DNA of 64,000 nt from Amoebidium appalachense (GCA_963693365.1 CAVNZM010000005.1:4898001-4962000), one strand, 5' to 3'. Counted from the stretch's first letter, positions 33,171-48,074 are shown. Made by a program: numbers and translations. Notes: generated by a model not told the origin, from the letters alone.

Positions 33171-33774
33171 CCCCGTCAATGCTCTGCCAGAGTGCATGTA
33201 AATTCATCAACCATTAACCCCGTCAATGCTCTGCCAGAGTGCATGTGAATTCATCAACCATAACAACTGGTTCAAGCAAACCGTTCGTGCCTGCCAGCGA
33301 ACTGCAACACAGGCATGTCCGTAGTAGAGTTAGTTGTACCGCTCTTGTTTGGTTACTCATTCGGCATTTTAAATTCCATCATATATTTGCAACGCAGGAA
33401 TTTAAGAGCATCAGAAATACTAACAACAGCGCCGATGTGAAACTGCTTCAGACGAGAGGCCACACGCCAGCCTGTTGCAACACAGGCATGTCCGTAGTAG
33501 AGTTAGTTGTACCGCTCTTGTTTGGTTACTCATTCGGCATTTTTAATTCCATCATATATTTGCAACGCAGGAACTTAAGAGCATCAGAAATACTAACAAC
33601 AGCGCCGATGTGAATCTGCTTCAGACGAGAGGCCACACGCCAGCCTGTTGCGCCCGCGCCTCCATACGAACTAAAAACCAGTTATACTTTGCCAACACGC
33701 CACCCTGTTGCGCCCGCGCCTCCATACGAACTAAAAACCAGTTATACTTTGCCAACACGCCAGCATGTTGCGCA
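33171..33774. repeat. cluster of three tandem repeats (47, 173 and 60 bp)
   Basis: A 47-bp unit (CCCCGTCAATGCTCTGCCAG...) occurs at 33171 and 33218. A 173-bp unit (TGCAACACAGGCATGTCCGT...) occurs at 33303-33475 and 33476-33648 with few differences. A 60-bp unit (ACACGCCAGCCTGTTGCGCC...) occurs at 33636 and 33696 with a partial third at 33756. The end of the 173-bp unit overlaps the start of the 60-bp unit, so the arrays are nested. Confidence 0.9.
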
Positions 33775-33962
33775 CAGTCAAATTACGAGCAAAGCTATTT
33801 TCAAGCTATTTTGTCTACATTCCTTTTACACTTGTACATCTAAGTTTAGTGTGTACAGTACATGACACTTCATTCGACTATGGAGTATAAAAAGCACGGC
33901 TGTTTATCTCGGGTAGCTAGCACGCAGGCCTACGTTTAAAAAAAAAGAAGAAAGTCACTTCT

Positions 33963-34751
33963 TTAGTTGGTCAGATAGAAAACTGTCAACAACACAGTGT
34001 CGACCAGCAGCACTACACCCATAATCGTGGCGCCCATCTTTGCCCAGTCGTTCTTGCGCGATGATTGCTCGGCATCACACCCCGCCGGGGCGCTTGGCAC
34101 ACGGCTCCAAACTCGCTCGGTTGCAAGTGTGGAAACTGGACGGAAAATTTGGTCGACGGCCTTCAAGAGAGTTTTCTGCAAATCCACAGAAAGGTGGCTT
34201 GTAAGGTCTGAAAGGTGGAGATCGAAGGAACTCCGCCTCTCCTTGTTCACCTCACTGGCCTTGCGTGCTTGGAGGTAGCTCTCCATACTGCGTGCTGAGA
34301 AAATCAAGGGGTGGTGTGGAACAACCCCTGAACACAACTCGCGAAGTATCTCGTCTTCTTGATCCTCTGGCCGAGTGTGTGGCACCAAAAGGGGCTCCTC
34401 TTCCTTCGGTTCGTTTGGCGTGCTGGCACTCGATGAACCGAAGCTAAACTGAAACGAAATACCGAAGGGAATGAGTGTGCTAACACTGTACTTGATTAAC
34501 CTGACGACGCCCATAAAGAGCTCCACAGCACCAGCTGGGGTCTTCATATCAAGGAGCGGGCTAGGCTCATGTTTTGGTGTGGATGGGGTTGCTGCGTGAC
34601 AAACATGTTGCTCACACAATGAAGTGGGTGCTTTATCCACGGTGTTTGATGTTGTGGTGGGTTGCTTTTCTAGCACTACCTGAAGGCCCTTGCTCGCAAC
34701 AAACCCCTTTGGGACAGAGCCCAGGAGAGCCGAGCTAACTGTGCGAGCCAT
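33963..34751 (-). CDS. single-exon predicted tail-anchored membrane protein, unknown function
   Basis: Intronless ORF of 262 residues from the ATG at 34751 (MARTVSSALLGSVP) to a TAA at 33963. A longer frame upstream has only a TTG start, so I prefer the ATG. The last about 24 residues (MGATIMGVVLLVDTVLLTVF, then YLTN) form one hydrophobic segment at the extreme C-terminus, as in tail-anchored ER or mitochondrial outer-membrane proteins. A second semi-hydrophobic stretch lies mid-protein (ELFMGVVRLIKYSVSTLIPF). The N-terminus is basic and Ser/Thr-rich. The C-terminal third contains a predicted helical region (LSDLTSHLSVDLQKTLLKAV). I do not recognise a family. A TATA-like run (about 34841-34853) lies about 95 bases upstream on its strand. 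Being intronless among intron-rich neighbours, it may be a retrocopy or a recent gene. Confidence 0.6.
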   Translation of the reverse strand: MARTVSSALLGSVPKGFVASKGLQVVLEKQPTTTSNTVDKAPTSLCEQHVCHAATPSTPKHEPSPLLDMKTPAGAVELFMGVVRLIKYSVSTLIPFGISFQFSFGSSSASTPNEPKEEEPLLVPHTRPEDQEDEILRELCSGVVPHHPLIFSARSMESYLQARKASEVNKERRSSFDLHLSDLTSHLSVDLQKTLLKAVDQIFRPVSTLATERVWSRVPSAPAGCDAEQSSRKNDWAKMGATIMGVVLLVDTVLLTVFYLTN

Positions 34752-34869
34752 TCCACAACACAGTAACAATTACGTATTAAGAGCAAAGAAATATCTATCG
34801 TAGCAGCTTCTATGCTATTTACGATTACTTGTTTAAACTTGTATATATATATAAAGATGTTTTAGCTCG

Positions 34870-37750
<2,881 letters not shown>

Positions 37751-37759
37751 CTCCGGGCT

Positions 37760-38405
37760 TCAGAACAGATTACGGTAGCAGTTGATGGCATCAGGCTGTT
37801 GTGGTAATTCCGGGTCCGTGTACATGTGGGACGTCGTATATGTCAGAATATACAACAGGCGCACATTTCCCATGGCGGTGCCCTGCAGCTCTCCGCCACC
37901 AACACGCACGCGGGCGGGGGGAACCATGGGCGTCAAAGACGAAAATTTCTCCTTGAAGCTGGACATGTGGCACGATGCAGCACCATCCCAGGTCCAGGGC
38001 TCGGCAAAGCCGCTGGCAGCAGGGAGGGCTGTAGCATGAGCTACGGCCATCAGCAGAACACCGTTGTAGGCACTGCCGCCGGCAAGGGCCTCAGGAGCAG
38101 CCAGGTTGGCGCGTAGCGTCTCAATGCGGCGGGGACACATAGTGATCAGGTGACCGGACTGTTTGCAGTTGAAGCAGAGCCCGTTCTTTCTGCAGTAGTC
38201 ACGGTCCTTCGTGCTCATGGTGGGCTGGCTCCCACCCGGAGGGCGCCTGTCGTTCTTCTTGTTCCAACCATTGGGCTTAGTGGGCACATGCCAGTGGTCG
38301 TTGCGGTTGCTAGCAGCAGCCAGGGCCGTCGGTTCTGTCGGTTTCGGGGAGGGAGCCGGGGCCCTTGGCTGCTTGCCCGGGTGTACGCTTGCCCCTTCTC
38401 TCAGC
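37760..38405 (-). pseudogene. copia gag C-terminus and protease fragment (inverted)
   Basis: The frame on the minus strand contains a CCHC zinc knuckle (CFNCKQSGHLITMC), an Ala/Pro linker, and a protease-like segment (WTWDGAASCHMSSF, where copia enzymes usually have D-S/T-G-A; here the order is disturbed) followed by VRVGGGELQGTAMGNV. An upstream stop lies near 38405. Near 37850-37800 the expected DVLYVP-type end is split between two frames. The N-terminal gag is missing. Confidence 0.75.
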
Positions 38406-38499
38406 CTGGCGCGCCACTGCCACCCACGGTGTCTGCCTTAACGGTGCGCTGCAGCTACACTGCCGGGCTCCTTCGCACGACCAACCTTGCCCCTACCAT

Positions 38500-39760
38500 A
38501 GTAGTGTGCTGGCGCAGGTGTATGCACAGGAGGAGGAGGAGGAATATTCCTGCAGTGATGATGAGAGCAGCAGCTACGATTCAGATGACAACGACGGTGA
38601 GAAGGAGTGGATCACCGGCACGGCACATGCGGCTACCATCGCGGCGGCAACGGCGGCCACATCATCAGCAACGGGATCATCGGCTGCATCACCCTCTGTG
38701 TCAGCCTTACCCTCCCAGCACCCGTGGTCTCCCTTCAAGAATGCCGGTGCCGCCCCCACGCACATTTGGCACCAGCGTCTGGGTCACACCAACGATGGTT
38801 ATGTGCACTGCATGGTCAAGAACAACATGGTTGAGGGTATGGAAATCACCGGCAGCTCCCCTGCTCACACCCACGTGTGTGAGGGGTGTGCACTTGGCAA
38901 AGCCAAGAACGCCCCCTACCCTACCACCGGCCGCACCCGCGCCACGGCCCCGTGCAGCATTGTGCACGTTGACCTGGGTGGACCATACACCGAATCTGCA
39001 GACCATGCACAAGTTCTACATGATGGTTGCGCAGTGCGACGCCACCGACATGTGCTGGGTATGGTGCCTGCACAGCAAGGATCAGGCCGGAGATATTATC
39101 ATGCCTTCACAGTGCGCATGGAACGACAGCACGGTTACCGTGTGCAAATTTTTCGTCACGACAACGGGGAGCTCACGGCACATCATTTCCGGCGCTTCTG
39201 CCAGGACCGCGGCATTGTGCAGCAGAACGTTAAGGCTGAGTGGCTTGTTGGCCACATGGCCAAGATGGTATGTGCGCTTATGGCCGGTGTGCCTGGCTTC
39301 CCGCGTCAGCACTGGCCGTCGGCCGTGCAGACTGCAGTGTATCTGTCCAACATCACACCGCATAAGGCTGTGGCTGGCAAGACTCCGTTTGAGGCCTTCT
39401 ATGGAATCAAACCCAATGTTTCCCATCTTCGTGTGTTTGGCTGCCTTGCGTATGCGACCATCCCAACGGATCGGAGAAGCGCGGAAACAAGCTGGACCCG
39501 CGTGCCGAACGGGGCATTTTGATTGGCTACGGTGCTGACGACGGCGTTAAGGGCTACCGCATCCTATTGGCCACCAATAAGGGCTTTGGGAAGGTCGAGG
39601 TGAGGAGGAGTGTAACTTTTGACGAGAGCATGACACTGCTCAAGGGCACCCCGACCCCCTTCAGCCCTGCTACCGCGACGGCTGTATGCGATCAGATCCC
39701 ATCGACCAATGAGATTGCGGCACCGCAGATCGCCGGCACATCCGGATATCTGCTACCCGG
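38500..39760 (+). pseudogene. copia GAG-pre-integrase and integrase remnant
   Basis: HIWHQRLGHTNDGYVHCMVK and CEGCALGKAKNAP are the zinc-binding pre-integrase module. IVHVDLGGPYT carries the first catalytic Asp and FRHDNGEL the second. The region around the third (NG..ER) is degraded (VKAEWLVGHMAKM). The frame shifts near 39000 and back by about 39110, and again near 39490. The end of integrase (LRVFGCLAYA, then ILIGYGADDGVKGYRI) lies in two frames. Confidence 0.8.
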
Positions 39761-39959
39761 CTGAGACGTCAACATCAACATCACCGCCAGCAGGCAATCG
39801 GGTGCCTGCACAGGAGGAGACAGCTACAACACCACAGCCTGCCCCTGGCGGTGCTGTGGGACGGCCAGCGACACGACGCGTGCGCTTTGACACGGAGAGT
39901 ATGCCTGCGCACCACCAGCCCCCCCGCACCAGGAGTGGACGTGTGTGTAACACTGATAA

Positions 39960-40975
39960 ACATTTAGGTGGGGGGCGCATGCGCGACAACAACAAAGTTC
40001 TGGCCATGATGGCAGCAGCCAGTGCCCTTGTCGCCAACACCACCGGCACCAGCAGCATGCTTGTGCCCCATTACCGGTCTGTGGATGTGCCCATACCGGA
40101 GTCACTGAGGGAGGCACGTGCATCTGTGTTTGCAGCACAGTGGGAGGAGGCTATGGAGGCTGAACTGGCTAACCTAGGCAAGTACGGCACCTACTCACTG
40201 GTGGAGCTTCCCCAGGGGTGTAAGCCTATTAAGGTGCGGTGGGTGTACGACGTTAAGACCAACGCCAACAACGAGGTGACCCGCTTCCGCGCCCGTCTAG
40301 TGGCCAAGGGGTACACCCAGAGACCGGGTCTGGACTACACCGAGACCTTCTGCTCGACTTCTCACCCCACCACCACACGTTACATCATTGCACTTGCCGC
40401 AGGTCTCCACCAACACTTGTGCTCCTTTGACGTAGACATCGCATTTCTGAATGCACTACTGCATGAAGAAATCTACATGTGCCAGCCCGAGGGGTTCGCC
40501 ATATCGGGCAAGGAGGGCATGGTGTGCCGGCTGCACAAGGCCATCTACGGGCTCAAGCAAGCAGCACATGAGTGGATGGAGACGTTTGCTGCTGCCCTGG
40601 CTACTGTGGGGTGTGTGCGCTCGGAAGCAGACCCCTCCCTCTTCACCCGCAGGCCGGACGGCATCCACAAGCAGCTGATGGAACTGCACATCGACGACAT
40701 GTTGTGCAAGGTGTCTACTACGATGGATGCCGAGGCACTCGAGGAGGAGTTGGGAAAACTTATCAACATCAAGAGGGGTGGTGACGACTACGTAGGGGTG
40801 CAAGTGGAGAAGCGGGTGGGGCAGGGAGAGATCACCATCCATCAAGCCCACTACGCCCGCCAGGTGCTTCAGCGCTACGGCATGAATGACAGCAAGCCTG
40901 TGGATACGCCTATGACGCAGGACAAGCTCAGCAAGGACCAGTGCCCCACCTTCACCCGAGGAGATAGCAGAGATG
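39960..40975 (+). pseudogene. copia reverse transcriptase remnant
   Basis: Long frame with the copia RT landmarks: WEEAMEAELANLGKYGTYSL, IKVRWVYDVKTNANNEVTRF, RLVAKGYTQRPGLDYTETF, DVDIAFLNALLHEEIYMCQP, AIYGLKQAAHEW and LHIDDML (the YVDD catalytic box, here HIDD). The frame is lost near 40970, where RNase H continues in another frame. Confidence 0.88.
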
Positions 40976-41697
40976 GCCAACTACACAGCCCTCTACCAGG
41001 GCATAGTCGGCAGCCTGATGTATTTGGCCGTGTGGGCCCGCTCCGACATTTCGCACGCTGTGAGTGTGCTGGCCCGCTTCAACAGCAAACCCGGGCAGGC
41101 CCACCTGGTTGCTGCAAAACGTGTGCTACGTTACATCAAGGGGACCATCAACCACGGCATCACCTACCGCCGCTACGACGCCAACACGGTTAAGGGTGAG
41201 GTATTTGGATACGTGGATGCTGATTGTGCGGGCAACCCAGATAACCGGCGCTCAACGTCTGGCTTTGCTTTTCTCGCCAGCGGTGGTGCGATATGTTGGG
41301 TGTCGAAACTTCAGACTGTGGTGGCAGACAGCACCGGAGAAGCAGAGTATGTGAGTGCAGCGCGTGCGACGAAGGAGGCGGTGTGGTTGCGCAAATTGGT
41401 TACCGCCTGTGGCTTCCCGCCTGCTGGACCCACCATTCTGCACGAGGACAACCAGGCCTGCATCAAGATTGCAAAGAACCCCGAGATTTTAACCGTACCA
41501 AGCACATTGCGATCAAGTACCACCTTACTCGCCACCACGTGCGTCACGGCAACATTGCGCTTGTCAATGTGCCGACCAATCAGCAGGCGGCAGACATGTT
41601 CACCAAGGCGCTAAGGCGCAAGTTGCTCGACAACTGCAAGACTTTGGTGGGCATGCAGACCCGTGGTACCCCATCCAGCAAGGTGCAGACGGTGTGA
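40973..41697 (+). pseudogene. copia RNase H remnant
   Basis: IVGSLMYLAVWARSDISHAV and LRYIKGTINHGI link RT to RNase H. GYVDADCAGNPDNRRSTSGF, EAEYVSAARATKEAVWLRKL and LHEDNQACIKIAKNP carry the conserved acidic residues. A frameshift near 41490 moves the end (TKHIAIKYH to ADMFTKALRR) to another frame, ending at a TGA near 41697. Confidence 0.85.
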
Positions 41698-41700
41698 GCA

Positions 41701-42773
41701 AGTTTTGGCGGCTACACAACCAGGGGTGTGAGTGTTTTCGTGTTTCGCTAAATTATATTCGTTGGTTTCTATTGGTGCGATTTTCTTCGCTGGATTTTCG
41801 CTATTTTCCTATTGTGCCCTAGTGTTGTAAGGGGTGTGTCAGAATATACAACAGTAGTGCACGATCACACACACAGCGTTTCGCACACCTGTGTGCATAT
41901 ATTTTGGTCAAGTAATATTGTGTATGTCTCCGTGTGCACACAGCTCGTTCACATCATATGATAGCTTAGATAGCTTCTCGATTGAACTTATCAGTCTTTA
42001 TTTCATAGACATGCACGGCATGCAGAGTCTTATCAGTTGTTAGGTACCTGGTACGCAAGCTATTCGTAGTGTATGCTGTTATTGGCCGATAGTTAGACGT
42101 TTGCGTCACCCACACAGCCGTAGGATAAGTTTCTTCGTTGTGTTTCTGGCTCTGGGTCGCGGGAGGACGGTGCCAGAATAAGTGAGAAGTTTTCGCTGTA
42201 CGTGATGTGGTGTTACGTCATATCATGTTTTTGATTGGCTAGATTTATAGCATTCAGAGTATTCGTTTAGATGATTGGATAAATAGATTTGAATAGATCC
42301 CATCCGGAATGTGTAGGCATCTGCCTGCGGCAGACAAAAGGAAGGGATTAACTGTAAATTAAATCAGTTGTGGATTGCATACAGACGGTGTGTGTCTACC
42401 ACTCCGCGCTACTAATGTGCTGTGGCAAAGTCCACTGCTTCAGCACGTCTTGCATGTGTGTGTGTGTACAGTGTGTGTGTGTTGTGTGGACTGATCACCC
42501 ATTAAGACTCACTTTACATACACATGCTCTCGGTGCTCTGGTGTTAGTAGTGTGTTGGCTCTGCTCATACGGCTTGAACTGTAGGACTTAGAGTAGAAGT
42601 CTGTATTTTTCTTGCAGTATATGTGTTGGGTCTGATCGATATGCATGAAGCAAAACTTTGAGGGGGTGGGTGGGTGGGGGGGAGGGGGGGGAGGGGAGGG
42701 GGGGGGGGGGTGGGGAGAGGGGGGGGAGGGGGCGCCACCAAGTTGGAGGGGGGGGGGGGGGGGGAGGGGGGGG

Positions 42774-42816
<43 letters not shown>

Positions 42817-43302
42817 GGGGGGGGGGAGGGGGGGGGGGGGGGGGGGGGGGGGGAGGGGGTGGGTTGGGTGGGTGGGTGGGTGAGAGGGGGGGGGGGGGGG
42901 GATGATATAATCAGTGGAGTCGGAGCAGTGAACTTAGTACCCCTTGGGGAGGGGAGCTCTGGGCCAGGCTACATATACTAGCCAGTAGGTGTATTGTATA
43001 GCTAGAACGTGGTCATCCGTCGGTATATAACTGAGTTTATCGTGGTGACTTGAACTCGCTTGCTGCTTTTGCTTGCTGCTTTACAAAGTTTGGCCAAACT
43101 TTATCAGTCTTGACTAAATATACATACTAGCTTGCACGAGCCAGCCCTCCCCTAAGGCTTAAACAACGGTTAAAACAACCGTGGTGGCACGCAGGACTTT
43201 GCAAGTTTCTTTGAAGGTTGCAGCCCAAGTTAGAAGGCCGCAAAATCATTATGCATTATAAAAAAAAATTAAAACACAACGTCATTATTTTTTTTGAAAC
43301 CG
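41701..43302. other. intergenic, G-rich block
   Basis: Downstream flank of the copia element (possible LTR remnant to about 41860), then unique sequence, then a long G-rich tract at about 42660-42900. No exon recognised. Confidence 0.5.
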
Positions 43303-44902
43303 TCACCCCTTAACCATCCGTTTCCAAATTGCGACCTTGTCACAAGTCTTAGAGTCTACATTCCCCAGCAACGGCTCGATGAAAGCCATCGGCATGCAGG
43401 AAAATTCAATGATCCTTCCAACTATGCCAAAAGAAGCTTGATCATTTTGTTTGCACGAACGGTTTTGACCATTACCGGAGCCCCCTCCCCCTCCCCCCCC
43501 CCCCCCCCCCTCCCCCCTCCCCCCCCAATCGGCCCCCTCTCCCCCCCCCTCCCCCCCACCCCACCTCACCCTACCCCCGGTCCACCCCACCCCCACCCCA
43601 CCCCACCGCCGGTCTGCCACGCACACACGGATATATCAATTTGTATGTATACTGATATCACAATGGGCCACCAACTACAATTGAAGCCTTGAATGCGTAG
43701 TTTTGCCATACACATCTGGCATTGTGTGCTGTCCACATACCCAGTGTATGGTCAAACAATTGCGCACATATTTAATTGTAAACGTCGTGGCAAAAAGTCA
43801 CAAGGGAGCCTTGCAGCGCCAATTGCTGCTGCTCTATCGCTCCAGGCAACTACATATTACTGACCAAAAAAAATACCCCCTCCCCCTCCCCCCTCCCCCC
43901 CTCCCTCTTCCCCCCCCCCCTCCTCCTCCTCCCCCCGCTCCCGGTTCTCTCCAAAAAAAAAAAAAAAGAAAGAAAAAGAAAAGAAAAGGAAAGAAAAGGA
44001 AAGAAAAGGAAAGGAAAGGAAAGGAAAGCCTTAGAAAAGAAAAGAAAAGAAAACATGAAGAAAGGGAAAGAAAAGGAAGAAAGAGAGAAAAAGGGCGGCT
44101 TCCCATAACGGATAACGGCTCACCCACTCATCATATCCAGGTTAAACCTTCCTACCAATGACCCCCCTCTCTCCCTCTCCCCCTCTCCCCCTCCGCCTTC
44201 CCCCCTTCCCCCCTCCCTCCCCCCTTTCCTCCCCCCCCCCACCCTTTGCTCTCAAGAAATCTTATTTGCACATGTCAGACCTCCACCCGGCCTATTCAGC
44301 CGGTAACATGTCGCATAAAAATATCATGTGAGGGCCGTGACCTTCGTCGCATCATAAAGCACAAATATTGTTGGCCCTGGTGCCAGCGCTTGAACACAAC
44401 CTCGCATAATTCTAATTTAGGTATAATAAACAACATATCCCCTCCCCCGCCTCCCCCCGAACTCCCCCCCAACTCGCCCCCTCCTCTCCCCTCCCCGCAT
44501 TTCCACATCCCACCCCCCTCCGCCTCCCTCCTTCCAATCTAAAATCTAGCTCGTGCGATCCACCCCACACACACCCTTTCTCACGCTGTTCAACTCCCTC
44601 ACCCACGTCTCTGCCCGGTTTCTATTCTTCATGCACATGCGATATCCCATGGGCTCAACTCCATCCGCCCCGCCGTCCGTCAGAAGAATAACAAGGCTGC
44701 TGTTTCCGTTAACGTCTTGTACCCGGCACTCTCTGTTGGTGGGTGCTTGTTTGGTCAGAAAGGGCTTAAAGAAAGTTGCTAGCGAGCTTTTTCGTGAAAT
44801 TTTGTGGTTCCTGGCCACACTCTCTCGACTTAGACTTTAAAAAAATTCGCCAGAGATATTCTCCTCGGGAAAGAGTCGCCTCCCCCTCCCCCTCCAACCC
44901 CC

Positions 44903-44933
<31 letters not shown>

Positions 44934-45002
44934 CCAACCTCCCACACACACACACCCTCCCACACACACACACACACTCTCTCTCTCTCTCTCTCTCCCT
45001 CT

Positions 45003-45080
<78 letters not shown>

Positions 45081-45849
45081 TCTCTCTCTCTCACCCCCAC
45101 CTCCCCACCTCCCCCCTCTCCCCCTCTTCCTCTCTTAGCATAACAATTCTCCCTGCATCAATCCAATACCCGGCGGTTAGTTATGTGCCTTTACAGCCCC
45201 AGCCCCCCCCCCCCCCCCCCTCTCTCCCCCCACCCCACCTCCACCACCCATAATAGACACACACACACGCGCGCACACGCACACGCACACGCGCACAATC
45301 AGTCGAACAGACTTACAGGCACACACACATACACTTACACACACGTACGCACACGCACACGCGCACAATCAGACGAACAGACTTACAGACACACACACAT
45401 ATACTTATACACACGCACGCACGCGCACACACGCACAATCAGATGAACAGACTCACAGACACACACGCATACACCGAGGGTTGACCAGTAACCGGTAAGC
45501 CACAATACTAAGGCTCTGTGACACACACACACACACGCACACCGTGAAAATGTTTGATTGAACGGGGGTGAGGAAGACGGAGGAAACTACCTACTAGAGT
45601 GCAGGGGAGATGATATTGGGGAAACAGACTCCAGTTATCACTATGCGCAACAGCCACAGACACACAGGCGCATTGCATACGTGCTTGGGAGTGCTCAGGG
45701 AGGGGGGGGGGGAGGGGGAGGGGAGGGAGGGAGGGGAAGGGAGGGGGGAAAGCGGGGGGGGGGGGGGGGGGGGGGGGGAGGGGTTCAAGAAAAGCTTTAC
45801 AGAGTACGAAGTACATTTTGCGACAGAAACCACAATGCAGATATTCCAG

Positions 45850-45888
<39 letters not shown>

Positions 45889-46014
45889 ACAGAGGGGGAG
45901 GGAGGGGAGGGGGGAAAGAAGAAGGACGAAAGAAAGACGGGAGAAAAAAACAAAAAGAGCACAAACAGAGCATGCATTACCTGTAAGTAGAGCCCACCCG
46001 GCATCCGAGGGAAA

Positions 46015-46073
<59 letters not shown>

Positions 46074-46276
46074 GGGGGGGGGCAGGGCTCAATAACGTAC
46101 TTGCACAACATAAGGTTGATGGACTCCACTGGTGCCTTCTGGAAGCTGTACTCGGTGGGGTTGGTGGGCTGGATGGGTGTGTCCGTGTCCCGGTACAATG
46201 ACAGATAGCCGTCACTACCGAGCACAACATAACGGCGCCTCCATGAGCCCACCTGCATGAAATGAAGCGGGGAAAG

Positions 46277-46307
<31 letters not shown>

Positions 46308-46652
46308 CGTGTGTGTGTGGGTGGGTGTGTGTGTGTGGAGGGGGAGGGGGGAGGGAGGAGGGGGAGGGGGGAGGGGTTAGAACTTTATACGACGAAGAAA
46401 CATGTTGAGGGAAATTAGGTTAAACGCTAAGGAGTAAATGGAGGACTCTAGATCTGCTGGCCATGGGATAGAATTTGGGTTGGTGGGTGGGTGGGGGGAG
46501 GGGTGGAGGGGGGAGGTGGAGGGGGGAGCGAAGGTGCGAGGAGAAGGGGGTGGGAGTGGGGTGAGGTGAGGGAGGAACGGGGGGGAGAGGGGGGGGGGGG
46601 GGGGGGGAACTCTGCTTAAAGGCAGCGATAAAGCCAAAAAAGCCAAAAAAGC

Positions 46653-46688
<36 letters not shown>

Positions 46689-47000
46689 CCATAAATATAC
46701 AAGAAAGCTAATGACATACCAAAAGGAACCGATTTAAATATTAGCACGAGACACACTCAAGCACCATGCCCCTCATCTGGGAAATACACTGTAGGTGTGC
46801 TCGGAAGATTCCTACATATCCTCGAATAGTTATATGATCATGATTCAATGATTTCTATGATCCAAAGTTGGGGTGTAAATTCGTAAATCACACATGGTTC
46901 CGGCATTTTCTAAATGGGCCACCTCTTCTGAATGGGCCATCTCTATTTAGGGGGAGTTGGCGTGGGCTTGTGGTGATGGTGGTGGCGGCGGTGGTGGTTC

Positions 47001-47039
<39 letters not shown>

Positions 47040-48074
47040 CTGCTTCCGTAGGTAGTTGTGGTTGGATGTCACAAGGAAACGAGAAATTTTCAGAGGTTCA
47101 TATTTTTGAATTCGATTTATGAACGGTTCCTGAAAAATTAAACTATAATGTGGCCTTTTCTTGGGTTCGAATTCTTTGGAGTCAATAATTCATCCTATTT
47201 TTCTTTGGTCTCATGAATCATCCATTGATGGCTGGGCAGTGTTGGCGTACGTGAATATTAGTGTACCATATATATTTCTAGTTTGCATGTGTGATTGTAC
47301 AGGGAGCATGCATATTTGCTACGACATTTTTTTTGTGTGGCTATTCATATCGCACCTTGAGCATGTTCTTGTGCTCGTGGACATGTGCCTGCAGCCAGGC
47401 AATGGGCATGTACATACGTATGTATGTGGATCTGCATGTGCATGCGTGTGCGTATGCGTATGGTGGTGCGCACGTACATGTACATCATGTGCTTATTCAT
47501 GATGTCGTCTGGATGTTCATGTGGATGTGCATGTGCATGCGTCTGTGCCCAGGTGTTTACATGTGCATGTACATGTGTGTGCCACGGCTGCTGTACATGT
47601 GCGCACCATGTGCATGTGCATTTGCATGTGTTCCGCACGCACGTGCCTGTGCGGTGCATGTGCACGTGCACGTGCATGCAACTGACTGTGCGCACATGTG
47701 ACCGCCATCTATCTTGTGGGTGTAGGTGGCCAGCAAGCCGGTGTGTGTAAACAAGTCAGTTTGTTGTTTGAAACCGGATTTTACAATTAACATTAGGCTG
47801 CACAAACTCTAAGTGACACCTCCAACTTCTTTTTTCTGTAAATACCGAGGCGAATTTCACTCACCTTATCAGCATATACCGTCTGGATGGTGAATGTTTC
47901 CGAGATGACCGGGGTTCCCTCTTCATAATCCGAGTCAGAATCGACATCAAACGAAGAAACGTAGCTTGAAAGCGCACGCGTGTTTTTCCGTGAGTGGGAC
48001 GAGTCCCGTTTGTGTGGTTGGTCTTCTGCGAACGTTTGGCTTGGACTGTAAACGCCCCCAAGAATCGTAGCCAT
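43303..48074 (-). CDS. PH-domain protein
   Basis: Exons on the minus strand: 48074-47865 (ATG), 46252-46097, 44764-44575, 44411-44342 in phase; a final open segment ending with TGA at 43303-43305 probably closes the gene. Residues 1-70 are Ser/acid-rich. Exons 2-3 form a pleckstrin-homology domain: [20 protein letters not shown] (strands 1-2), [11 protein letters not shown], then [30 protein letters not shown] with the conserved Trp of the C-terminal helix, and NSVRK. PH domains bind phosphoinositides or proteins at membranes. Exon 4 adds a basic segment ([19 protein letters not shown]). The candidate last segment reads [18 protein letters not shown] and continues to WKRMVKG. The link from exon 4 (phase 2) to the last exon is not settled; a 32-base exon near 43810-43845 would fit in phase but is weak. 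The orthologue is not recognised. Confidence 0.7.
44976..45085. repeat. (CT)n microsatellite
   Basis: CT dinucleotides with CCCT interruptions, in the PH gene intron between exons 2 and 3. Confidence 0.9.
46005..46082. repeat. G-run (sense-strand C-run) after PH exon 2 donor
   Basis: About 65 bases of nearly pure G beginning about 14 bases beyond the exon 2 boundary. On the gene's strand it reads GTTATTGAGCCCTGCCCCC. Confidence 0.85.

Larger units (their letters stand above)
37760..41700. mobile_element. degenerate Ty1/copia LTR retrotransposon with inverted gag-protease
   Basis: Copia domain content is present but rearranged. Gag zinc knuckle and protease are encoded on the minus strand (37760-38405); GAG-pre-integrase, integrase, reverse transcriptase and RNase H follow on the plus strand (about 38500-41697). 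The integrase-before-RT order identifies Ty1/copia rather than gypsy. Several frameshifts break pol. No pair of clear LTRs was found, though an 18-base direct repeat lies at 37841-37858 and 41837-41854. GC content is higher than in flanking DNA, as expected for an inserted element. It is not functional as it stands. Confidence 0.85.

Noticed and set aside
33171-33774. CRISPR array
   Set aside because: The repeats are directly adjacent with no unique spacers, and the DNA is eukaryotic.
38150-39538. 462-codon plus-strand ORF starting at 38150
   Set aside because: It is mostly an alternative frame over the inverted gag and the integrase; the copia signatures lie in other frames, apart from a short stretch near 39010-39110 where the integrase is frameshifted into it.
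47161-47750. Cys/His/Met-rich ORFs
   Set aside because: They come from a GT/GCATGT-rich low-complexity stretch in PH intron 1 and are open in several frames.
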